Source of the DNA: Magnetococcales bacterium
GTDB taxonomy: Bacteria; Pseudomonadota; Magnetococcia; Magnetococcales; DC0425bin3
Reading direction: 5' to 3'
Assembly (NCBI GenBank): GCA_015231175.1
Contig: JADGBZ010000032.1
Span: 1-37,631, forward strand
Length of the DNA stretch: 37,631 bases
Shown: positions 1 to 7,310 of the stretch, one piece after another
How positions within the stretch are numbered: position 1 is the first letter of the stretch
Layout: each line of letters starts with the position of its first letter
Notes under the pieces: generated by a model
Database searches by the model: none
What the model was told of the DNA's origin: nothing
What the model saw: only the letters and a program-made list of their open reading frames with translations
Program-made: the position numbers and the translations under genes

Positions 1-31
1 GTTTGAGTTTGGTATGGCAGTTTGATCGCAA

Positions 32-440
32 TCAACCAAACGAAGGCACTACCGGTAGGCAACAATTGAAGATCCTGTTCCTCTCGTGATGCGCACCAGC
101 GGCGCAAGCCGGAATACAATGCCATTCCGCATCGTACCCGATCTCATGGATCGCCCTGAGAATCTGTCCCAGTCCTCGACTGCGAAGCACTGGACTGTTC
201 TCGATGATGACCCAGAACGGGCGGACATCCCGGATGACTCGGAACATCTCCCACCACAAGCTTGATTTTGGTCCATCCAATCCTCTCCCCAATCCTGCGT
301 TTGAGATGTCTTGGCGCGGAAACCCGCCGACAACCACATCCGCAAACCCCCACGGAAGACACAACGACCGGATATCTGTGTGCAACGGAACGTCTGGATA
401 GTGCAACTTGATGTACGGGTGGAGCGATTGGTTGTTCCCC
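32..440 (-). pseudogene. DNA (cytosine-5) methyltransferase remnant, catalytic Cys lost
   Basis: The minus frame keeps the N-terminal catalytic part of a phage-type C5-cytosine methyltransferase. A PDVPLHTDIR stretch precedes the motif IV loop GGFPRQDIS, followed by an ENS version of the ENV motif and a GYDAEWHCIPA block ending HHERNRIF. In the family the loop is GGFPCQDIS and its Cys attacks the base. Here that codon (314-316) reads CGC (Arg) instead of TGC, a single transition. The frame stops at 32 just after the HHERNRIF motif, so the target-recognition domain is missing. The 5' end runs antisense into a HicB gene, so the true start is also gone. I infer a dead, truncated gene. The upstream limit near 440 is approximate. 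Confidence 0.7.
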
Positions 441-799
441 CGGCGATCACACAGGGTGAAGACGAAGGAGAGGCCCTCATGCGCGCTCGGGACGCCCTGG
501 AGACTGCGCTGGAGATGTATATCGACACGCGCCAACCCCTGCCGATGCCATCCCCAGCCGCAGGCTGTCAGGTGGTGCGTCCCGGAGCGTTGGTCTGTGC
601 GAAGCTGGCGGTGTACCAGGCCATGCAGGAGACGGGCGTTCGCAAGGTTGAACTTGCTCGCCGTCTGCATTGGCACCTTCCGCAAGTGGATCGTTTGTTG
701 AATCTTCGTCATGCTTCTCGCCTTGATCAGATCGAAATGGCTTTGGAGGCTTTGGGTCGTCAGCTTCAGGTTGAGGTGTCACTCAGGAATGGTGCGTAA
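420..799 (+). pseudogene. HicB-family antitoxin, N-terminally truncated
   Basis: The frame encodes PPAITQGEDEGEALMRARDALETALEMY, the second half of the HicB RNase-H-like fold. A linker and a helix-turn-helix domain follow (ELARRLHWHLPQVDRLLNL, then RLDQIEMALEALGRQLQVEV), typical of long HicB antitoxins, which neutralise HicA mRNA interferases and bind their own promoter. The usual first 25 or so residues, with the start and first strand, are absent. The sequence upstream reads as methyltransferase on the other strand, and the only in-frame ATG (311) would add unrelated residues. No hicA is adjacent. Probably a remnant; the C-terminal DNA-binding part is intact. Confidence 0.65.
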
Positions 800-841
800 A
801 AGGTAGCCATGAACATGGCCCAAATTTGTTGACGCAAGTTA

Positions 842-952
842 CGGCTGGAAGCCGGGGATGGAAAAGCCAGGCACTCTCCATCCATTGCCACTTTGCGCAA
901 GTATGCGGAGGCCGTTGGCTGCCGTCTGGAGATCAAACTGATTCCAAGGTAA
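842..952 (+). pseudogene. XRE-family (HigA-like) antitoxin C-terminal remnant
   Basis: A short plus-strand frame reads RLEAGDGKARHSPSIATLRKY and continues AEAVGCRLEIKLIPR to a TAA stop at 950-952. This is the characteristic end of XRE or HigA-type antitoxins (HSPSIATLRKYAEAVGC). An in-frame stop at 830-832 and the lack of a start codon mean the helix-turn-helix half is gone. It lies between the HicB remnant and the BRO gene, so three decayed regulators sit side by side. No product is expected. Confidence 0.55.
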
Positions 953-1028
953 GTCATACCGGCAACTCCCGCTTCTCCAGCAATAAAGTCCTGGCCGAAC
1001 CTGTGCGGGCCGTTGGGTGAAAGGTGGC

Positions 1029-1550
1029 TCATGAGCGATCTCCTTTCAAACAAGCTGCCTCTGCCGCACTTATAAAATTGAAGATCGACTGCACCCCCTT
1101 GGGTAGCCCGGCGTACATGGGGAGTTCTGGGGGAACAATTGGCGGCTGTTCCGGCTGGGGAGTGGCAATCAGGTGTTCGTGCTGGCCCGTCTTGCGGATG
1201 GCGGGGAGGATTTCACCGGCCACTTTCTTCTGGAACGGCAGCGCCTTGGGCTTGTCAGAGCGGCCAAGGATAAACCACAAGCCGGGTTCGGAGAGGATGT
1301 GCATTTCCTGGTTGCCGCGAGGGGTTGAAGCGGATTCAACCCCTTTCCATTCATCCGGTACATGGCCAATAGTCCTGATAGCACCCCACCGATAACCAAG
1401 GCAGTCCGCCACATCCTTGGCTACGAACCACGGCTCGCCGTCGCGGGTGATGACCCTGACCTGATGAGACTCAAAATTGAACGGGGTGAGGTTAGAAGAA
1501 GACGTGGGGGAGGTACTGCATTGGGAAATCACTTGGTGGCCTGACACCAT
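1029..1550 (-). CDS. BRO-family (Bro-N) antirepressor-like protein
   Basis: A Bro-N domain is visible: FNFESHQVRVITRDGEPWFVAKDVADCLGY, then EMHILSEPGLWFILGRSDKPKALPFQKKVAGEILPAIRKTG. This is the fold found in phage antirepressors and BRO proteins, which bind DNA or antagonise prophage repressors. A proline-rich tail follows and ends AACLKGDRS. The right end of the reading frame enters the inverted repeat of the neighbouring IS1-like element at 1532. The ATG used here (1550) therefore lies inside the IS, and the native start was probably displaced by the insertion. A longer frame reaches 1616. The domain itself looks complete, but expression is uncertain. Confidence 0.65.
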   Translation of the reverse strand: MVSGHQVISQCSTSPTSSSNLTPFNFESHQVRVITRDGEPWFVAKDVADCLGYRWGAIRTIGHVPDEWKGVESASTPRGNQEMHILSEPGLWFILGRSDKPKALPFQKKVAGEILPAIRKTGQHEHLIATPQPEQPPIVPPELPMYAGLPKGVQSIFNFISAAEAACLKGDRS

Positions 1551-1618
1551 TTCAGTGTGATCAACTTTTTGTGATATAGTGGCTTTTCCGATCCACCGAG
1601 GGGGAGAGAAGACCATGG

Positions 1619-2898
1619 ATGGGCCAGATATCGTTTTTGGACGTCGGCTGTGTGAACCCGGATTGCGGACGCTACGGGGTCAAAGGGCTGGGAAACATTG
1701 TGATCCGTCGCCGGTATGGAACTGGCAGAATCCGGTTCCTTCATTGTCGGCACTGTCAGCATGAATTTTCCGAACGGAATGGCACGCCACTGTTCGACCT
1801 GCGGATCTCCCAGGAGAAGATCGTGGCGGTGGTCCGCCACTTGGCGGAAGGAACCGGCGTCCGCAAGACGGCCAGATTGACAGGGGTATCCAGGGATACC
1901 GTTGGCCGCATTCTCAGGAGGGTTGGCAGCCATGCCCGGGGGATTCACGACCGGCTGGTTCGCGGTCTGGACGTACCAGAAGTCCAAATGAACGAGATGT
2001 GGTCCTTCGTGAAAAAAAAGGACAAGAATTGCACTGAAAAGGAGCGATTTGAAGGCGAAGCAGGCAGTGTGTGGGATCACATCGCCATTGATCCTGTCAG
2101 CAAGCTGGTGGTCTCCATGGTCCAGGGATCCCGCAGGGATCAGGAAAGCAGTGATCGATTGGTAAAGGACTTCGCCGACCGGACCAACAACAAGCCTCTC
2201 AAGTTGGTCACCACAGACGAACATGCGGCCTATGAGGCTTCCCTGCTGGTAACTATTCAGCACCCTTTCAAAAAAAGCCTGGATATGAAAGCCTTTGTCA
2301 GGGCTTCGCCCCGAACCCCACCAGGACTCTGTCCTGGACCTGCCAGGGAGCCAGCCCCCTGGACCCCGATTCGTGGTCGGGTGCTGAATAGTTACCCCTG
2401 CTGAAGGTTTACGGCATTCTCCATCGGCCACGACGCGGAAGCAGCAGACGAGGCCGGAAGAAAAAGCTGAAGAAGCGCTGGCCGAAGGCCATGAACTACG
2501 CCACCGTCAAAAAAACCCGGAAGAAGGGCCGGGTAGCGGATGTGAGTACCGTGCTTGTGGCTGGTAGCGAGGGAACTGTGGCCAAAGCCCTGAACGCATC
2601 CACCTGTTCCGCGATGATCAACACGTCAATTGTCGAGCGGTACAACGGTTCCGCCCGCCACTTCAACGCCAGGAAGCAGAGGAAAACATATTCGTTTTCA
2701 AAGCAATCTGAGGAACATGAGGCGATGAGCTGGTTGATGGTAACCCATTTCAATTTCTGTTGGCAACCACGCACACTGCGGCTCTCCCTCGGGAATCGGC
2801 GCTATTGTCACCGAACTTCCGCCATGGCGGCTGGGCTGACAAATCACTGTTGGAGTATGACGGAATTGCTGCACTTTCAGCTAGTTGGTACTGGATGA
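1619..2898 (+). pseudogene. IS1-like transposase, split by MITE insertion
   Basis: The N-terminus has a zinc-binding region (CVNPDC...CRHCQHEFSERNGTPLF), then a helix-turn-helix (KTARLTGVSRDTVGRIL) and the catalytic region with EMWSFVKKK, WDHIAIDP, TTDEHAAYEA and IVERYNGSARHFNARKQRKTYSFS. Deleting 2249-2403 (the MITE plus one copy of its 8-bp duplication) rejoins both halves in frame into a 374-aa protein ending at 2898. Relatives in this group have a DEMWSF-type motif; here the residue before EMWSF is Asn (MNEMWSF), so the first catalytic Asp may also be lost. As it stands the gene is broken. Confidence 0.8.
2249..2395 (+). repeat. MITE copy A (147 bp) inside the transposase gene
   Basis: Ends are the perfect 17-bp inverted repeat GTAACTATTCAGCACCC (2249-2265) and its complement (2379-2395). 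The element is flanked by an exact 8-bp direct repeat, CCCTGCTG, at 2241-2248 and 2396-2403. There is no coding capacity for a transposase. The interior carries short palindromes such as CAGGACTCTGTCCTG. Ends beginning GTAA with 8-bp target duplications are the pattern of the IS66 family, so I infer it is moved in trans by such a transposase. It is the best preserved, and probably youngest, copy in the window. Confidence 0.88.
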
Positions 2899-2914
2899 TT
2901 GTCAGGCCACCAAG

Positions 2915-3155
2915 GAATTTTCAAAGCAGAGGCCACCTTGCTGATCGGAGATTTGAGATTCTCCATGGGCGTTCCATGCGTTTCAGAAAAATGCGTTCCA
3001 CATCCGCAACACCGGCGCAGGGTCCGGTCACCTTTGTGAGCCGTAAGATAAATCTTGCAAACCACCACATCCGTGGATTGGCAGGTCGGGCATTTTGGGC
3101 TGTCGGGAATGTCCATCCGTGGATCACCGTTGGGAACAGATTGGGTTGATGTCAC
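2915..3155 (-). pseudogene. IS1-like transposase N-terminal remnant
   Basis: Starting at a GTG (3155), or an ATG at 3116, the minus frame encodes CPTCQSTDVVVCKIYL, then CCGCGTHFSETHGTPMENL and SPISKVASALK. This is the zinc-ribbon and helix-turn-helix start of a second, different IS1-like transposase. Homology ends exactly where the complete IS begins at 2914; the remaining residues are read from the IS end. It looks like an older element truncated by the later insertion or by recombination between them. Confidence 0.6.
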
Positions 3156-3233
3156 GTCTTGACCAGCATTTGAACATCATTTGACAGCACAGGGAAGAGT
3201 TTACGGAACGGTGGCAGCCCAGTGCCGGTTGGG

Positions 3234-3641
3234 TCAATCTTGGGTAAAATCCCGCCGCGCCGAAGAGATGGTGACCGTAAAACCGGCGACTACATCCAAA
3301 AACGACATCAAGGTCAAGGTCAGAAAGGTTACCGTGCCTGTGGCAGAAACCATGAGGAGTTCCACCAGAAAAACCACAAAGACCATCATGGACAACATGT
3401 GATCGAAGATGGAGGCGTTGGTTGATCGGGTGGCTTTGAACAATTCGATGTACAAGGCCCCGACACCCACCATGACCAGGACATCGCCCAGGTTGGCGGT
3501 GATCGTCGCCTTTTGGAGGGGTATGACCAGAATGGCCTGCGCCAGGATCTTGAGATGCGCATCCCCCGCACCTTGCAAAAGGAACACGTTATAAAAGATC
3601 AACAAATAGGCGAACATGGGGATGGAGCGGATAAATTTCAC
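3234..3641 (-). CDS. Small integral membrane protein, unknown function
   Basis: The 135-aa product starts at a GTG (3639-3641) with GAAAGGAAG seven bases upstream. A longer frame to 3761 exists but has no better start. Four hydrophobic segments are visible: [25 protein letters not shown]...[35 protein letters not shown], and [23 protein letters not shown]. The N-terminus is short and basic. It diverges from htpG. I do not recognise the family well enough to name it; an inner-membrane location is the only safe inference. Confidence 0.6.
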   Translation of the reverse strand: MKFIRSIPMFAYLLIFYNVFLLQGAGDAHLKILAQAILVIPLQKATITANLGDVLVMVGVGALYIELFKATRSTNASIFDHMLSMMVFVVFLVELLMVSATGTVTFLTLTLMSFLDVVAGFTVTISSARRDFTQD

Positions 3642-3734
3642 GACGTGGCTTCCTTTCTGTTGCGACACATGAGTTTCCAAACGTTCCCGGCAACTCCGTT
3701 TTCTTCCTGCCAGGGTGTTTTTTTTCCTCCAACA

Positions 3735-3763
3735 CTTGCGAAAAACAGGCAGCGTGCCCATAT
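3735..3763 (+). promoter_or_regulatory. Putative sigma-32 heat-shock promoter of htpG
   Basis: CTTGCGA at 3735-3741 and CCCATAT at 3757-3763, separated by 15 bases, closely match the RpoH consensus (CTTGAAA, 11-16 nt, CCCATnT). It lies about 90 bases upstream of the htpG start, on the correct strand. Confidence 0.65.
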
Positions 3764-3860
3764 CATCCGGCAGGCCTATCCTGTGGCCGCCTGTATGGGG
3801 TACCCTATTTTCGTTTCGGATTCAAACCTTTTTATTGTGACAGAAGAGGCAGTTGCAGCC

Positions 3861-5819
3861 ATGAGCGAGGCAGTCAACAAAGAGACAAGACAGTTCCAAA
3901 CCGAGGTCCGCCAGTTGCTGGATCTGATGATCCACTCCTTGTACAGCAACAAGGAGGTGTTTCTGCGCGAGTTGATTTCCAACAGCTCTGACGCTGTTGA
4001 CAAATTGCGCTTCGAGGCGTTGTCCAACCAGGGCCTCTACGAGGATGCGCCCGATCTCTCCATCCGCGTGACCTTCGACAAAGAGGCCCGTACTGTCACG
4101 ATCACGGACAACGGCATCGGCATGAGCCGGGATGAGGTGATCGCCAACATTGGCACCATCGCCAAATCCGGCACGCGCGAATTTTTCAAATCCTTGACGG
4201 GCGATCAGGCCAAGGATGCCTCGTTGATCGGCCAATTTGGTGTTGGTTTCTACTCCTCTTTCATCGTTGCCGATCGGGTCACGCTGAAAACCCGCCGGGC
4301 CGGGCTGCCTGCCCAGGATGGTGTTCTGTGGAGCTCTGTCGGGGATGGTGAATACTCCCTGGAGGGCGTGGAGAAGCCAAGCCGGGGCACGGAAGTCACC
4401 TTGCATCTGCGCGAGGGGGAGGACGAATTTCTGGACGACTGGCGCTTGCGTTCCATCATCCGCAAATTTTCCGACCATGTCTCCCTGCCCATCCTGATGA
4501 TCAAAAAGCCTCTCGATACCGGTGCCACGGACGACGAGAAGGCGGACGACAAGGGCGATGCCGACAAGAAAGAGCCCCAGGAACCACCGCCGCCGGAGTG
4601 GGAAACGGTCAACAAGGCCTCGGCGATCTGGACCCGGGCCAAAAGCGATATCAAGGATGAGGAGTACACGGAGTTTTACAAACACGTCTCCCACGATTTT
4701 GAAGAGCCCCTCTCCCATCTGCACGTCCGCCTGGAAGGGAAGTATGAATACACCCTTCTGCTTTATGTTCCCAAAAAGGCCCCCTTCGATCTTTGGGACC
4801 GGGAGCGAAAGCACGGGGTCAAGCTCTATGTGCGGCGCGTCTTCATCATGGATGGGGCAGAGGAGTTGATGCCCCGTTACCTGCGCTTTGTCCGGGGGAT
4901 CATGGACTCGGCGGATCTGCCCCTCAACGTCTCCCGGGAGATTCTGCAAAAAAGCCCGCTGGTGGATGCCATGCGCAAAGGATCCATCGGCAAGGTCTTT
5001 GGCATGCTGGAAGAGATGGTCGAAAAAGAGCCGGAAAAGTATGCCGAATTCTGGAAAACCTTCGGCACCGTCTTCAAGGAGGGCATCGTTGAGGATTATG
5101 CCAACCGGGAGCGTATTGCCAAACTGCTGCGCTTCTCCACCACCTTCTCCGACAGCGACAAACAGGATGTCTCCCTGGCCGACTACGTCGCCCGTATGAA
5201 ACCGGAGCAGGAAAAGATTTTTTACGTGAATGGCGAAAGCCACAACGCCTGCAAAAACAGCCCCCATATCGAAATTTTCCGGAAAAAGGGAATCGAGGTT
5301 CTGCTCCTCGCCGACCGGGTGGACGAGTGGATGGTCAACCATCTGCACGAGTTTGAAGGAAAACAGCTCCAAGCTGTGACCAAAGGGGAGTTGGATCTGG
5401 GTAAACTGGAAGATGAGAAAGAGAAACAATCCCATCAGGAGGTCGATGCCAACTTCAAGGATGTGGTCGAAAAGGTCAAAAAGGTTTTGGGAGAGACCGT
5501 CAAGGATGTCCGCGTCAGCCATCGCCTGACCGACTCCCCGGCCTGTCTGGTGGGTGAAACCTACGACATGACCGCCACCATGGAACGCATCCTCAAGGAA
5601 GCGGGCCAAAAAATACCCGATTCCAAGCGTATTCTCGAACTCAACCCGACCCATCCCCTGACGGCCCGCCTGCAAAAGGAACAGGATGAGACCCGGTTTG
5701 GCAACCTGAGCCAGATTTTGCACGACCAGGCTCTGCTCAGCGAGGGAGGGCAACTGGAAAACCCCGCTGATTTCGTGCGGCGTCTGAATGGGTTGTTGCT
5801 GGAGATGGCGGGGGGGTAA
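3861..5819 (+). CDS. htpG: Molecular chaperone HtpG (Hsp90 family)
   Basis: This 652-aa ATP-dependent chaperone of the cytosol helps refold stress-damaged proteins. The N-terminal GHKL ATPase domain shows [21 protein letters not shown] and [11 protein letters not shown]. An acidic, lysine-rich linker (about residues 215-245, with [16 protein letters not shown]) separates it from the middle domain, and is longer and more charged than in many bacterial HtpGs. The middle domain has [19 protein letters not shown] and the C-terminus has the dimerisation region. I start at the ATG at 3861 ([12 protein letters not shown]), the usual family N-terminus; an in-frame GTG at 3837 is possible. A sigma-32-type promoter upstream and a terminator downstream suggest a single-gene heat-shock unit. 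Confidence 0.97.
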   Translation: MSEAVNKETRQFQTEVRQLLDLMIHSLYSNKEVFLRELISNSSDAVDKLRFEALSNQGLYEDAPDLSIRVTFDKEARTVTITDNGIGMSRDEVIANIGTIAKSGTREFFKSLTGDQAKDASLIGQFGVGFYSSFIVADRVTLKTRRAGLPAQDGVLWSSVGDGEYSLEGVEKPSRGTEVTLHLREGEDEFLDDWRLRSIIRKFSDHVSLPILMIKKPLDTGATDDEKADDKGDADKKEPQEPPPPEWETVNKASAIWTRAKSDIKDEEYTEFYKHVSHDFEEPLSHLHVRLEGKYEYTLLLYVPKKAPFDLWDRERKHGVKLYVRRVFIMDGAEELMPRYLRFVRGIMDSADLPLNVSREILQKSPLVDAMRKGSIGKVFGMLEEMVEKEPEKYAEFWKTFGTVFKEGIVEDYANRERIAKLLRFSTTFSDSDKQDVSLADYVARMKPEQEKIFYVNGESHNACKNSPHIEIFRKKGIEVLLLADRVDEWMVNHLHEFEGKQLQAVTKGELDLGKLEDEKEKQSHQEVDANFKDVVEKVKKVLGETVKDVRVSHRLTDSPACLVGETYDMTATMERILKEAGQKIPDSKRILELNPTHPLTARLQKEQDETRFGNLSQILHDQALLSEGGQLENPADFVRRLNGLLLEMAGG

Positions 5820-5849
5820 GTCGATCATCGTTGAGAAAGCTGGATGGAT

Positions 5850-5889
5850 CCTCGGGAGGGAGGGTTGACCTTCCTCCCGGGGAGGTTTT
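5850..5889 (+). terminator. Rho-independent terminator after htpG
   Basis: The stem CGGGAGGGAGG (5853-5863) pairs with CCTTCCTCCCG (5869-5879) with one G-U pair and a 5-base loop. It can extend by CCT/AGG across a small bulge and is followed by TTTT at 5886-5889. Confidence 0.6.
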
Positions 5890-5964
5890 GCAGGGCAATC
5901 GCTTGAAAATTTATGAAATAGGTAAGCTGATTCAAAATCCTGGGACACCACGAAACAGGAGTCC

Positions 5965-6177
5965 ATGGCAGTGAACTACGCCATAGAGTACGATCAGGAA
6001 GCGGACGGTCGCTGGCTGGCCGAGGTGGTGGAGCTGCCCGGGGTGGTGGCTTATGGTCGGACCGAGGAGGAGGCCATCTCCCGGGTCGAAGCCCTGGCTC
6101 TGCGGGTTCTTACGGAACGCCTCGAAAATGGAGAGACCCAAGGGCGGGCATTCTCGGTTTCGTTCGCCGCCGCATGA
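5965..6177 (+). CDS. HicB-like antitoxin, short form
   Basis: The 70-aa protein has the HicB N-terminal fold: YAIEYDQEADGRWLAEVVELPGVVAYGRTEEEAISRVEALALRVL. In short HicB or DUF1902 proteins this partial RNase-H-like domain masks the HicA toxin. The start has AGGAG four bases upstream of the ATG at 5965. Its stop codon overlaps the next ATG (ATGA at 6173-6176), the usual coupling of antitoxin and toxin in this type, but the following toxin frame is broken. Confidence 0.8.
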   Translation: MAVNYAIEYDQEADGRWLAEVVELPGVVAYGRTEEEAISRVEALALRVLTERLENGETQGRAFSVSFAAA

Positions 6178-6290
6178 CCAGGTGGCCCGCCAGCAAGGCG
6201 CGTCTTGTGGCTCGCCAGCAAGGGCGCGTCTCGTGTTGTCCGCGCTGCTTCGTATCGGCCTGGCGGATTTGGAGAGAGGCAGGTGGTAGA
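6174..6290 (+). pseudogene. HicA-like toxin remnant with internal duplication
   Basis: Starting at an ATG overlapping the antitoxin stop, the frame reads MTRWPASKARLV. It is interrupted by an imperfect 25-bp tandem duplication (6188-6212 and 6213-6238). The second copy, in another frame, gives PARARLVLSALLRIG, and a further frame shift gives WRIWREAGG. Together these spell the start of a HicA-like toxin (RLVLSALLRIGWRI-). The core of the toxin with its catalytic GSH segment is absent, so the toxin is dead while the antitoxin survives. Confidence 0.5.
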
Positions 6291-6323
6291 CCCTCGTTTG
6301 GGCAAGGGATATCCTTAAGGGGT

Positions 6324-7310
6324 CTATTGTCCGGGCGGAGGAAGATTGAGCACAAAATCGCGCAGATAGTTGAAGCGCTGACGATCAAAGGGCATCATGG
6401 AGCGGAATTTATCCGCTATGGATGATTCAGCCAACATCCGGGCCAGCTCTTGGCTTGAGGTTTTGCGTTCAGACTTGTTCTCTGTTGTCCAGCAACGAGC
6501 CGCCAGCAGGATGGCGTGAACCAGGAATGTTTCCCTGACGAAAAAGGTTTCCATGATTTTACGATCAATATTTTCCTGTAATCTCCTGACCCAGGGTTGA
6601 TACTCAACTGGGTTAATCGGAGCCGGCGCCTCTTTTTGGCGAAGCAGTACTGCCATCAACAGGTTGGTGATCAATTTACGTTCGACATGTTGTAGAATCA
6701 GCTTGTTTTCTGTGGGATAGCCACTGGTAAGGGAGTTGGTTAACCTTTTTAAGAGGTTTTCGGTCTCTTCCAGGGGGGGGACGTTCAATTCTGGGGGGAT
6801 CGCCTCTCCCCAAAAAATATGAAACATGTGGGCAGACACATTCAAAGCCAAATCTTCCGCATCAAAACGGAGTGCTGTTGTGGTGGTTGGCGGAGCCGAG
6901 GTACGGTTGAGATCCAACAGCAGACATGCCCTGGCCGTATTTAAATGATGCCGGACACGTAATAAATCCGTAACATGGTCGGCACTGCGGCGCACGGTAA
7001 TGGCCCGCATATAGGCTGCTTCTCGCCCGGTAATCAGCTCGCTGTCCAGGCGCTCTGCTATGTAGTAGGCCCGTTTTGCCTGGATGTTGGCAACGGGCCA
7101 AGCTCCTTCCATGGCAAAGAGCGTCGCAAATCCCAGGGAGTAGGTGTAGTCGGAGGGATCTTCTACGTGCAAGGCATCCAGGGTTTCACGAAACTTCACC
7201 GCGTCCAGTTTTTGATCATTATGGACCCTGGTGTCGGGGAACCGAATACTATCCAAGCCTGACCAGAAAGTTCCGCACCCAATCCAAAACAAAACGCGCC
7301 AAGGCGTCAT
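6324..7310 (-). CDS. Hypothetical protein, mostly helical
   Basis: The product of about 328 aa, ending DFVLNLPPPGQ, has no signal peptide and no membrane segments. The predicted content is mostly helical (RAYYIAERLDSELITGREAAYMRAITVRR; NLLKRLTNSLTSGYPTENKLILQHVERKL). I recognise no family. The ATG at 7310 overlaps the 3' end of the upstream glycosyltransferase gene by about 60 bases. A GTG at 7343 or a TTG near 7253 (overlapping the upstream stop) are alternatives. It is the last gene of the gspC-D-E-F-glycosyltransferase run, so co-transcription is likely. Confidence 0.65.
   Translation of the reverse strand: MTPWRVLFWIGCGTFWSGLDSIRFPDTRVHNDQKLDAVKFRETLDALHVEDPSDYTYSLGFATLFAMEGAWPVANIQAKRAYYIAERLDSELITGREAAYMRAITVRRSADHVTDLLRVRHHLNTARACLLLDLNRTSAPPTTTTALRFDAEDLALNVSAHMFHIFWGEAIPPELNVPPLEETENLLKRLTNSLTSGYPTENKLILQHVERKLITNLLMAVLLRQKEAPAPINPVEYQPWVRRLQENIDRKIMETFFVRETFLVHAILLAARCWTTENKSERKTSSQELARMLAESSIADKFRSMMPFDRQRFNYLRDFVLNLPPPGQ

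Larger units (their letters stand above)
1532..2914 (+). mobile_element. IS1-like insertion sequence, interrupted by a MITE
   Basis: The element is bounded by a 15-bp perfect inverted repeat, CTTGGTGGCCTGACA at 1532-1546, with its complement at 2900-2914; similarity continues a few bases inward. It carries one transposase frame (1619-2898), split by a 147-bp MITE at 2249-2395. I see no convincing target duplication: the left flank is the BRO gene and the right flank is another transposase remnant, so a neighbouring deletion may have removed it. Confidence 0.75.

Noticed and set aside
766-1053. Minus-strand frame whose internal ATG overlaps the BRO stop as ATGA
   Set aside because: Most of it is antisense to the XRE antitoxin remnant, and its residues match no family. 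The overlap alone is not enough.
3822-5966. 714-codon open frame antisense to htpG
   Set aside because: It is a shadow of the highly biased htpG codons; no motif or ribosome site supports it.
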